Assembly (NCBI RefSeq): GCF_041200175.1
Contig: NZ_CP165727.1
Span: 4,042,501 to 4,106,500, forward strand
DNA length: 64,000 nt
DNA from: Streptomyces sp. R33
GTDB lineage: Bacteria > Actinomycetota > Actinomycetes > Streptomycetales > Streptomycetaceae
Reading direction: 5' to 3'
Part shown: positions 1-6,568 of the stretch, in pieces
Position numbering within the stretch: the stretch's first letter is position 1
Layout of the letters: each line of letters opens with the position of its first letter
The notes under the pieces: model-generated
What the model was told of the DNA's origin: nothing
The model's input: the letters and a program-made list of their open reading frames with translations, nothing else
Database searches by the model: none
Program-made: the position numbers and the translations under genes

Positions 1-452
1 AGGTGGCCGCGCGGGTCATGGACCTGCAGGAGCCGACTTCGAAGATGGGGAAGTCCGGCGGCGCGGGACCCGGCGTGGTGTTCATGCTGGACGAGCCCGG
101 AGTGATCCGGAAGAAGGTCATGCGGGCCGTGACCGACAGCGGGGACGACGGGGTCGTCTACGACCGGGCCACCCGGCCGGGGGTCGCGAACCTGCTGGAC
201 GTGCTGGCCGCCTGCACGGGCGGGGATCCGGCCGCGCTCGCGGAGGAGTACGGCGGGTACGGGGCGCTCAAGCGGGATGTCGCCGACGCGGTCGTGGAGG
301 TGCTGCGGCCGGTGCAGGAGCGGCATGCCGAGCTGGCGGCCGACCCGGCGGCGGTGGAGAAGGTGCTGCGGGACGGGGCCGAGCGGGCGCGGGCCCTGGC
401 GCGGCCGGTCGTGGACCGGGCGTACCGGGCGATCGGGCTGCTGGAGCCCTGA
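1..452 (+). CDS. trpS: Tryptophanyl-tRNA synthetase, C-terminal part (5' end outside window)
   Basis: This is the last ~149 codons of a class I aminoacyl-tRNA synthetase that charges tRNA-Trp. The fragment opens with the region LQEPTSKMGKSGG, which is the family's KMSKS ATP-binding loop with Gly in place of the first Ser (KMGKS), followed by the helical C-terminal tRNA-binding part (DEPGVIRKKVMRAVTDS and VANLLDVL). The reading frame is open through base 1, so the start and the HIGH motif lie upstream. Streptomyces usually carry two trpS genes; the one at this locus is, as I recall, the auxiliary form linked to indolmycin resistance, and the altered loop would fit that, but this is inference. 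A strong hairpin follows the stop codon. Confidence 0.93.
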   Translation, partial: VAARVMDLQEPTSKMGKSGGAGPGVVFMLDEPGVIRKKVMRAVTDSGDDGVVYDRATRPGVANLLDVLAACTGGDPAALAEEYGGYGALKRDVADAVVEVLRPVQERHAELAADPAAVEKVLRDGAERARALARPVVDRAYRAIGLLEP

Positions 453-458
453 CGGAGG

Positions 459-499
459 CGCAGGTACGGGCCCCGCTCGCGCGGCGGCCCGTACCTGCG
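459..499. terminator. Bidirectional hairpin terminator between trpS and proC
   Basis: A 14-bp perfect stem (459-472 pairing with 486-499) encloses a second 4-bp stem (473-476 with 481-484) with a TCGC loop. It lies between the convergent stops of trpS and proC and can serve both strands. There is no clear U-tract, as is common for Streptomyces terminators. Confidence 0.8.
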
Positions 500-510
500 T
501 ACCTACTGCG

Positions 511-1320
511 TCAGCTGCTGCCGGAGGCGAGTTCGCGGCTGCGGTCGCGGGCTGCTTCGAGGGCTGCGATCAGGGCGGCCCGTACGCCGTGGCGTTCGAG
601 TTCGACGATCGCGTTGATGGTGGTGCCTGCCGGGGAGGTGACGGCCTCTCGGAGCTTGACCGGGTGCTCGCCGCTGTCGCGGAGCATCACGGCGGCGCCG
701 ATGGCGGCCTGGACGATGAGGTCGTGGGCCTGGGCGCGGGGCAGGCCGAGGAGGATGCCGGCGTCGGTCATCGCCTCGACGAGGAAGTAGAAGTAGGCGG
801 GGCCGGAGCCGGAGAGGGCGGTGGCGGCGTCCTGCTGGGACTCGGGGACGCGCAGGGTCTTTCCGACGCCGCCGAAGATCTCCTCGGTGTGGGCGAGGTG
901 TTCGGCGGTGGCGTGGCTGCCGGCCGAGATGACGGACATGGCCTCGTCGACGAGGGCGGGGGTGTTCGTCATGACGCGGACGACGGGGGTGCCGGAGGCG
1001 AGCCGCTCCTCGAAGAAGGAGGTGGGGATACCGGCGGCGCCGCTGATGACCAGGCGGTCGGCGGGGACGTGCGGGGCGAGCTCCTCGAGGAGCTTGCCCA
1101 TGTCCTGCGGCTTGACGGTGAGGATGAGGGTGTCGGCGCGCTTGGCCGCCTCGGCGTTGCTGACGGCCTCGACGCCGTAGCGGGCACGGAGCTCTTCGGC
1201 GCGTTCGGGGCGGCGGGCGGTGACGAGGAGTTTGGAGGCGGGCCAGCCGCCGCGGATCATTCCGCTGAGCAGGGCCTCGCCGATCTTGCCGGTACCGAGG
1301 ACTGCGACTGTCTGGGTCAT
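511..1320 (-). CDS. proC: Pyrroline-5-carboxylate reductase
   Basis: Catalyses the last step of proline synthesis, reducing 1-pyrroline-5-carboxylate to L-proline with NAD(P)H. The 269-aa protein begins MTQTVAVLGTGKIGEAL, a Rossmann GxGxxG dinucleotide site, and carries the C-terminal P5CR signature GSGPAYFYFLVEAM followed by the TSPAGTT segment. The chosen ATG has a GAGGTGA ribosome site about 6 nt upstream; an in-frame ATG 18 codons earlier has no such site and would add non-conserved residues. The length matches the family. It is transcribed alone, convergent with trpS, about 100 bp downstream of the ABC exporter genes on the same strand. Confidence 0.96.
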   Translation of the reverse strand: MTQTVAVLGTGKIGEALLSGMIRGGWPASKLLVTARRPERAEELRARYGVEAVSNAEAAKRADTLILTVKPQDMGKLLEELAPHVPADRLVISGAAGIPTSFFEERLASGTPVVRVMTNTPALVDEAMSVISAGSHATAEHLAHTEEIFGGVGKTLRVPESQQDAATALSGSGPAYFYFLVEAMTDAGILLGLPRAQAHDLIVQAAIGAAVMLRDSGEHPVKLREAVTSPAGTTINAIVELERHGVRAALIAALEAARDRSRELASGSS

Positions 1321-1419
1321 GCCCGATTCACCTCGCCGAACGTTCTTGCACGTGTGCTGCGTCTGCCTGCTCATCCTTGCACCCGTGCGCGCGGCGGCGA
1401 GGCGGTGTCCGCAGTGCGG

Positions 1420-2175
1420 TCAGGGCGTACGGCGGCGGAGGGTGGCCGCGCCGAGGGCGAGGACGAGCAGCGCGCAGGCGGCGACGATCACGGCGTCGCG
1501 GACGAAGTCGGCGGTCATGTCGGTGTGGGTGAGGACCTGGGTCATGCCGTCGACGGCGTAGGACATGGGCAGCACGTCGGAGAGGCCTTCGAGGACGGGC
1601 TGCATGGTGTTGCGTGCGGCGAAGAGCCCGCAGAGCAGGAGCTGGGGAAAGATCACGGCCGGCATGAACTGGACGGCCTGAAACTCGCTGGCTGCGAAGG
1701 CGGAGACGAAGAGACCGAGCGCGGTGCCGAGGAGGGCGTCGAGCAGGGCGACGACCAGGAGCAGCCAGGGGGAGCCGACGACGTCGAGGCCGAGGAGCCA
1801 GAGGGCGAGGCCGGTGGCGAGGAGGGACTGGACGACGGCGACGGCGCCGAAGGCGAGGGCGTAGCCGGCGATCAGGTCGCCCTTGCCGAGCGGCATGGCG
1901 AGGAGGCGTTCGAGGGTGCCGGAGGTGCGTTCGCGCAGGGTCGCGATGGAGGTCACCAGGAACATGGTGATGAGGGGGAAGATCCCGAGGAGGGACGCCC
2001 CGATGCTGTCGAACGTGCGGGGGCTCCCGTCGAAGACGAAGCGCAGCAGCGTCAGCATCAGTACGGGGACCAGGAGCATCAGCGCGATGGAGCGCGGGTC
2101 GTGGCGCAGCTGGCGCAGGACGCGGGCGGCGGTGGCGGCGGTGCGGGCGCCGCTGATGGCGGTGGTGGCGGTCAT
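1420..2175 (-). CDS. ABC-2 type transporter permease
   Basis: Membrane subunit of an ABC exporter, 251 aa. After a short cytoplasmic N-terminus there are about six hydrophobic segments, starting with IALMLLVPVLMLTLLRFVF and including IFPLITMFLVTSIATL and the last AVIVAACALLVLALGAATL. The segment RTSGTLERLLAMPL is the typical ABC2_membrane signature of NodJ/DrrB-like permeases. Its ATG overlaps the stop codon of the ATPase gene (ATGA), so the two are translationally coupled. Substrate unknown; members of this family export drugs, lipids or polysaccharides. Confidence 0.92.
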   Translation of the reverse strand: MTATTAISGARTAATAARVLRQLRHDPRSIALMLLVPVLMLTLLRFVFDGSPRTFDSIGASLLGIFPLITMFLVTSIATLRERTSGTLERLLAMPLGKGDLIAGYALAFGAVAVVQSLLATGLALWLLGLDVVGSPWLLLVVALLDALLGTALGLFVSAFAASEFQAVQFMPAVIFPQLLLCGLFAARNTMQPVLEGLSDVLPMSYAVDGMTQVLTHTDMTADFVRDAVIVAACALLVLALGAATLRRRTP

Positions 2176-3023
2176 GGCGTCTGCTCCTGGGCGGCGAGGG
2201 TGTCGGCCTCGTCGACGAGGCGGAGGAAGCCCTCCTCGACGGTGGCGGAGTGGGTACGGGTGCGCAGTGCGTCGGGGGTGTCCTGGGCGAGGATGCGGCC
2301 CTCGCGCATGAGGAGCAGGTCGTGGCAGCGCTCGGCCTCGTCCATGACGTGGGAGGAGACGAGGATCGTGGCGCCGCGGGTGGCGGCGATGTCGTGGAAG
2401 AGGTTCCACAGGTCGCGGCGCAGGACGGGGTCGAGGCCGACGGTGGGTTCGTCGAGGACGAGGAGCTCGGGGGTGCCGAGGAGTGCGACGGCGAGGGAGA
2501 CGCGGCTGCGCTGGCCGCCGGAGAGGTTGCCGGCGAGGGCGGTGGCGTGGGTGGTGAGGTCGACGTCGGCGATGGCGCGGGTGACGGTGGCGCGGCGGCG
2601 TTCGGCGGCGGCGCGGCCAGGGTCGAGGACGGCGGCGAAGTAGTCGAGGTTCTGCCGGACGGTGAGGTCGTCGTAGACGGAGGGCGCCTGGGTGACGTAG
2701 CCGATGCGGGAGCGGAGCTCGGGGTGGCCGGCGGGGCGGCCGAGGACGTCGAGGGTGCCGGTGACGTGGGCCTGGGTGCCCACGATGGAGCGCATGAGGG
2801 TGGATTTTCCGCAGCCGGAGGGGCCGAGGAGGCCGGTGATGCGGCCGCGGGGGACGTCGAAGGCGATGTCGTCGATGACGGTGCGGGGGGCGCGGCCGGT
2901 GCCGCGGCGGACGGTCAGGCCGCGGGCGTGCACGGCGGCGGCCGTGGCCCCGCCGGTGGCCGTGGCCTCCGGCGAGGCTTGCGCCGTGGCGGTGACGGCC
3001 TCTCGCTCTCGGTTATTCATCAT
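2172..3023 (-). CDS. ABC transporter ATP-binding protein (ABC-2 exporter partner)
   Basis: Nucleotide-binding subunit of an ABC-2 exporter, 283 aa. An Ala/Thr-rich stretch of about 35 residues precedes the ATPase domain, which shows Walker A GPSGCGKST, Q-loop YVTQAPSVYD, signature LSGGQRSRVSLA, Walker B LLVLDEPTVGLDP and the switch His in VSSHVMDEAERC. The start is one of two tandem ATGs (3023 or 3020). An AGGAG ribosome site lies 14 nt upstream of the first ATG, longer than usual, because a perfect palindrome (3013-3034) fills the gap and covers both ATGs. It is coupled to the downstream permease by a 4-nt overlap. No regulator gene is adjacent. Confidence 0.93.
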   Translation of the reverse strand: MMNNREREAVTATAQASPEATATGGATAAAVHARGLTVRRGTGRAPRTVIDDIAFDVPRGRITGLLGPSGCGKSTLMRSIVGTQAHVTGTLDVLGRPAGHPELRSRIGYVTQAPSVYDDLTVRQNLDYFAAVLDPGRAAAERRRATVTRAIADVDLTTHATALAGNLSGGQRSRVSLAVALLGTPELLVLDEPTVGLDPVLRRDLWNLFHDIAATRGATILVSSHVMDEAERCHDLLLMREGRILAQDTPDALRTRTHSATVEEGFLRLVDEADTLAAQEQTP

Positions 3024-3034
3024 GTGATGAATAA
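3013..3034. promoter_or_regulatory. Perfect 10-2-10 palindrome over the ABC exporter start
   Basis: TTATTCATCA-TG-TGATGAATAA is a perfect inverted repeat with 10-bp arms, strikingly AT-rich for this genome. It covers the two candidate ATG start codons of the ABC ATPase and extends toward the ribosome site. The symmetry and size fit an operator for a dimeric repressor (TetR, MarR, GntR or PadR type); the protein is not identifiable from this window. The same bases could form an RNA hairpin that hides the start codon. Confidence 0.75.
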
Positions 3035-3111
3035 TGCTCCTGGCGGTGCCTGGGCGTCAACAGGGTGGGGGCGGCCGAAGGGCCGGGGGGCCGGCCGAAG
3101 GGGCGGGGCGG

Positions 3112-3654
3112 CTACTTCTTCCGCTTGGGGCGGCGCGCGGCCGGGTTGCCCGTACGGGCGCTGCGGCGGCGGGCGAAGTCGGCGGTGGCGCGCTCGTACT
3201 CGGCGCGGCGCAGCTTCTCGCCGGGGGCTTCGGCGAAGCAGCGCAGGAAGTACGCGATGAGGGAGCCGATGAAACCGATCGTCTTCAGGCCCTTGAGGGC
3301 GGCCTCGTCGGAGGACGGGGCGGGACGGCGGTTGAAGGAGTCCCAGGTCTTGGCGAAGGCGATGGAGCTCGCGATCGCGAAGAGGACGACGACGGAGATG
3401 CTGAGGAACGGGCCGACGTTGCCGATCTCCAGGCCCTCGTAGGCGAGGCGGAGCAGGACGGCCGCGGCCACGGCGGTGACGAGCGAGCCGGCGGCGAGGC
3501 CGACGCGGCGCAGGGCGTAGCCGCCGTCGTGGTTCAGCCAGGTGGTGCCGAAGAACCGGATCGGCTCGGGCTCGGGCCCGTCGACGCGGGCGGGAGCCGC
3601 AGGGGCCTGGGCGGCCGGCTCGGCGGGGGTCTGGTCTCGCTGGTCGTCGCTCAC
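3112..3654 (-). CDS. Small membrane protein of unknown function
   Basis: A 180-aa hypothetical protein. After an acidic, Ala/Pro-rich N-terminus of about 45 residues there are three hydrophobic segments (SLVTAVAAAVLLRLAY, FLSISVVVLFAIASSIAFA and TIGFIGSLIAYFL), and the C-terminus is strongly basic, ending RRPKRKK. No enzyme motif is visible. I chose the GTG at 3654; an in-frame ATG seven codons upstream (3675) is possible and neither has a strong ribosome site. It lies alone, with ABC exporter genes downstream on the same strand and the SH3 gene upstream. Codon use is normal for the genome. Confidence 0.8.
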   Translation of the reverse strand: MSDDQRDQTPAEPAAQAPAAPARVDGPEPEPIRFFGTTWLNHDGGYALRRVGLAAGSLVTAVAAAVLLRLAYEGLEIGNVGPFLSISVVVLFAIASSIAFAKTWDSFNRRPAPSSDEAALKGLKTIGFIGSLIAYFLRCFAEAPGEKLRRAEYERATADFARRRSARTGNPAARRPKRKK

Positions 3655-3733
3655 GCCAGCGATTATCCACCGCACCGCCGACCCGGCCGGGGTCGTCTCA
3701 CGTGGCAGACGGGCGGCGGCCTCGGCTCGGGGC

Positions 3734-4036
3734 CTAGCCGCAGCGCGTGGCGACGTAGCCGTCGCTGCCCGTCTTCACGTAGGCGTCGGACACGAAACGG
3801 CCGTTGCCGATGCAGTCCCAGATGTCCGACGTGCCGTACGGGCCGGAGACGGTCGTGCCGTCGCACTGGCAGCGGATCGCGACGGACGCGCCGTAGGGCA
3901 GGACGTCGATGACCGAGTAGTTGGTGCCCGGGCCGCTGCGGACGTTCACGCGGTACCCCGGAGCGACCGGAAACGTCGGGAAGCCGGAGTCGGCTGCGAG
4001 GCTCAGGACTTGGCTGGAATCATTCTCTGTCGTCAT
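3734..4036 (-). CDS. SH3-like domain protein, no signal peptide
   Basis: A 100-aa protein consisting mostly of a bacterial SH3 domain (YRVNVRSGPGTNYSVIDVLPYGASVAIRC). Such domains usually bind peptidoglycan peptides or act as protein-binding modules. Unlike most Streptomyces relatives it has no visible signal peptide: the N-terminus MTTENDSSQ is polar. Four Cys lie in the second half (RCQC, DCIG, TRCG), which could form disulfides if it is exported. The ATG at 4036 has a GGGGGAG ribosome site 7 nt upstream, clearly better than earlier in-frame starts. It is divergent from the Ser/Thr kinase gene with about 107 bp between. Confidence 0.85.
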   Translation of the reverse strand: MTTENDSSQVLSLAADSGFPTFPVAPGYRVNVRSGPGTNYSVIDVLPYGASVAIRCQCDGTTVSGPYGTSDIWDCIGNGRFVSDAYVKTGSDGYVATRCG

Positions 4037-4093
4037 GCGAAATCTCCCCCCACGGGTGTTGCCGTGCGCAACTCGCGCAGGGTAGCAGGACCC

Positions 4094-4124
4094 TTGGAGA
4101 TTCGTACGGGTCATCGACTAGGCT
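4094..4124 (+). promoter_or_regulatory. Possible housekeeping-type promoter for the Ser/Thr kinase
   Basis: TTGGAG (4094-4099) and TAGGCT (4119-4124), separated by 19 bp, resemble a vegetative sigma -35/-10 pair and lie 20 bp upstream of the kinase GTG. The match is moderate and rests on eye alone. Confidence 0.3.
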
Positions 4125-4143
4125 CCGGCGGGGGTGGTGAGCG

Positions 4144-6300
4144 GTGCATTCGCTGCGCGCGGACTACGTGGGCTTTCCGGAGTACGCCGGGCAGTACCGG
4201 CTCGAATCGGTGCTCGGCTCCGGAGGGATGGGCGTCGTCCATCTGGCCACCTCCGGCTCGGGGCTGAAACTCGCCGTCAAGATCGTGCATGCCGAGCATG
4301 CGGTCGATGCGGAGTTCCGGGCCCGGTTCCGGCAGGAGGTCACCGCCGCCCGGCGGGTGAGCGGGGCCTTCACCGCGCCCGTCGTGGATGCCGATCCGGA
4401 TGCCGAACGGCCGTGGATGGCCACCTTGTTCATCGACGCCCCGACGCTGGCCGAGCGCGTACGGGAGCGGGTGCTGGACCCCGTCGAACTGGCCAGGCTC
4501 GCCGCCGGGCTGGCGGAGGCCCTGCGGGACATCCACCGGGCGGGTGTGGTGCACCGGGACCTGAAGCCCAGCAATGTACTGATGGCCCCGGACGGGGTGC
4601 GGGTCATCGACTTCGGCATCTCGCGGCCGGCCGACAGCGATCTGCGGACCGAGACCGGGAAGCTGATCGGGACGCCGCCGTACATGGCGCCGGAGCAGTT
4701 CCAGCGGCCGCGGGAGGTGGGGCCGGCCGCGGACGTGTTCGCCCTGGGCGCGGTGCTCGTCCACGCGGCGACGGGGCACGGGCCGTTCGACTCCGACAGC
4801 CACTACCTCGTGGCGTACCAGGTCGTGCACGCCGAGCCGGACCTCAGCGGGCTGCCCGAGCAGCTCGTACCGCTCGTCGCGCGGTGCCTGGCGAAGGAGC
4901 CTGCGGACCGGCCCACGGCGGCGGAGCTGATCGCGGAGATGCGGGCGGTGGCGTACCCGACCTCCGAGGACACCCAGACGTTCATCCCGCGGCAGCGGGA
5001 ACCGGGCGGGGCCAAGGAGGTCACGCACCGGCGGGAGCGCATCGCCGTCGAGCCCGGTCGCGTCGGCCGGGGGCGGCGGCGCAGGGCGGTGGCGGCCGCG
5101 GCGGTGGTGGCCGGGCTGCTGCTGGCGGGCGGGGCCCTGGGCGGGTACCTGCACTTCGGGGCGGGGACCGGACCGCCGGGGAAGACCGCCGCCGGGACGA
5201 AGGCCGGTCCCGTGCCGTCGAAGCACTTCGTCCCGTGGGCGGTTGCGCTGGGCGCGCCGGGGACCGGCAACCGGACCGGCGCCGGGTCCTGTTCCTGGGA
5301 GGCGGCGCTGTACTGCGCGGGGCCGGGTGTGACCGCGGCCCGGCTCGACCCGGCGGACGGCACGGTGCTGTGGTCGGTGAAGGCGGCCGCCCCGGCCACC
5401 GGGACGGCGACGGCGACGGACAGCGCGCCGCTGCACGCGGGCGGGCTGGTCCTCGCGGTCGCCCCGGGCAGCGGGACGCTCCAGGCGCTGGATCCGGGGA
5501 CGGGCGCCGAGCGCTGGAAGCGGAAACTGCCGGACGGCGCGCGGGCGGTGGCCGCGGGCGGGCAGGTGCTGCTCGTGCCGCCGAACGGGAGCGTGACCGC
5601 GCTCGACGTGGCCGGCGGGGCCGTGCGGTGGACGAAGCAGCTCGGCGGGGTGGGTTCCGTGTGGTGGGGCGGCGGCCCGGATTCCGCCGGGGTGCCGGTG
5701 ATGTACGTGGCGACGCCGGACGGGGGCGGGGGCGGCGGTACGACGCAGCTCGCGGCGGTGGACCCGGCGAGCGGGGCGCTGAGCTGGCAGTTGCGGACCG
5801 CGGGGCGGCTGCGGCCGGTCGGCCTCGCGCAGGGCGGGCTGTTCCTGCTGGACAGCGACGCGCAGGCCAGGACCGGTGCGGTGGTCCGGGTGGACCTGAC
5901 GACCCACGCCGTGCGGCGGGTCCGGCTGTCGGCGCCGCTGTTCGACGCGGAGGCGTCGGTGGGCGCGGACGGCGTCGTGTACGTGGTGGGGGTGTCGGGC
6001 GGGCTGGTCGCGGTGGGCGCCGAGCGGGAGCAGTGGCGGCTGGAGACCGGCCTGGCCGTGGCCTCCCGGCCGGTGGCGGCCGACGGCCGGATCCACCTGG
6101 CGGCGCCGGACGGGCGGCTGTTGGCGGTCGATGCGGGCAGTGGGCGGCTGGTGGGGCAGACGAAGCCGCGGATGGGTGACGCCCGGGACGGCTTCGCGGC
6201 GGCGCTGCCGGCGCCGGTGTCCGCCGACGGGCGGGTGTACGGGACGGCACCGGACGGATCGGTCTTCGCGGTCGCCTCCGCCGATCCCGCCGGCTGGTAA
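4144..6300 (+). CDS. Membrane Ser/Thr protein kinase with extracellular PQQ-like beta-propeller
   Basis: A Hanks-type Ser/Thr kinase of 718 aa. The kinase domain (about residues 17-280) has the glycine loop LGSGGMGVV, the ATP-binding Lys in LAVKIV, the catalytic VVHRDLKPSNVL, IDFGIS and MAPEQ. After a basic stretch a single membrane segment (about 314-336, VAAAAVVAGLLLAGGALGGYL) leads to a domain of about 370 residues with repeats of the PQQ/WD-like type (LDPADGTVLWSVKA, LDPGTGAERWKRKL, LDVAGGAVRWTKQL, VDPASGALSWQLRT). The topology suggests that an external propeller senses a ligand or envelope state and controls the cytoplasmic kinase. The GTG start is preceded by GGGGGTGG. It stands alone, divergent from the SH3 gene and convergent with ilvD. 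Substrates are unknown. Confidence 0.93.
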   Translation: MHSLRADYVGFPEYAGQYRLESVLGSGGMGVVHLATSGSGLKLAVKIVHAEHAVDAEFRARFRQEVTAARRVSGAFTAPVVDADPDAERPWMATLFIDAPTLAERVRERVLDPVELARLAAGLAEALRDIHRAGVVHRDLKPSNVLMAPDGVRVIDFGISRPADSDLRTETGKLIGTPPYMAPEQFQRPREVGPAADVFALGAVLVHAATGHGPFDSDSHYLVAYQVVHAEPDLSGLPEQLVPLVARCLAKEPADRPTAAELIAEMRAVAYPTSEDTQTFIPRQREPGGAKEVTHRRERIAVEPGRVGRGRRRRAVAAAAVVAGLLLAGGALGGYLHFGAGTGPPGKTAAGTKAGPVPSKHFVPWAVALGAPGTGNRTGAGSCSWEAALYCAGPGVTAARLDPADGTVLWSVKAAAPATGTATATDSAPLHAGGLVLAVAPGSGTLQALDPGTGAERWKRKLPDGARAVAAGGQVLLVPPNGSVTALDVAGGAVRWTKQLGGVGSVWWGGGPDSAGVPVMYVATPDGGGGGGTTQLAAVDPASGALSWQLRTAGRLRPVGLAQGGLFLLDSDAQARTGAVVRVDLTTHAVRRVRLSAPLFDAEASVGADGVVYVVGVSGGLVAVGAEREQWRLETGLAVASRPVAADGRIHLAAPDGRLLAVDAGSGRLVGQTKPRMGDARDGFAAALPAPVSADGRVYGTAPDGSVFAVASADPAGW

Positions 6301-6432
6301 CCGGGGCCGGGCCCGCCGACGGTGCCCGAAGCCCGGCCCGCCGGTGGCCCGCCGCCGGCCCGCCGGTGGCGACGGCCCCGCGCCGCCTGGCGGACCCCGC
6401 CGGGGTGCCGCTGCGCGGGGCTCGTCCCCTAT

Positions 6433-6449
6433 CGGGGGCAGCGCCCCCG
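6433..6449. terminator. Hairpin between kinase and ilvD
   Basis: CGGGGGC-AGC-GCCCCCG forms a 7-bp stem in the convergent gap between the kinase gene and ilvD. No U-tract is present. The flanking 270-bp gap is otherwise made of GC-rich low-complexity sequence and a tandem repeat. Confidence 0.5.
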
Positions 6450-6465
6450 CAACGGCGCCGCACCC

Positions 6466-6551
6466 GGAGCCGCCTGCGCCAGGCCGGGTCAGGCACCCGG
6501 CAAACGGAGCCGCCTGCGCAGGGCCGGGTCAGGCACCGGCAGGCGGAGCCA
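6466..6551. repeat. Two-copy 40-bp tandem repeat downstream of ilvD
   Basis: Unit 1 (6466-6505) and unit 2 (6506-6544) share GGAGCCGCCTGCGC and CCGGGTCAGGCACC with a few indels, and a third partial copy starts at 6545. The array is noncoding and sits between the convergent kinase and ilvD stops. Each unit contains short dyads, so it may form paired hairpins in either transcript. Confidence 0.75.
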
Positions 6552-6568
6552 TGGTGGCCGGGGGCCGG

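Noticed and set aside
277..2643. Very long open frame of 788 codons antisense to proC and the ABC exporter
   Set aside because: Gly/Ala/Glu-rich low-complexity translation typical of an antisense shadow in high-GC DNA; the genes on the minus strand have clear family motifs.
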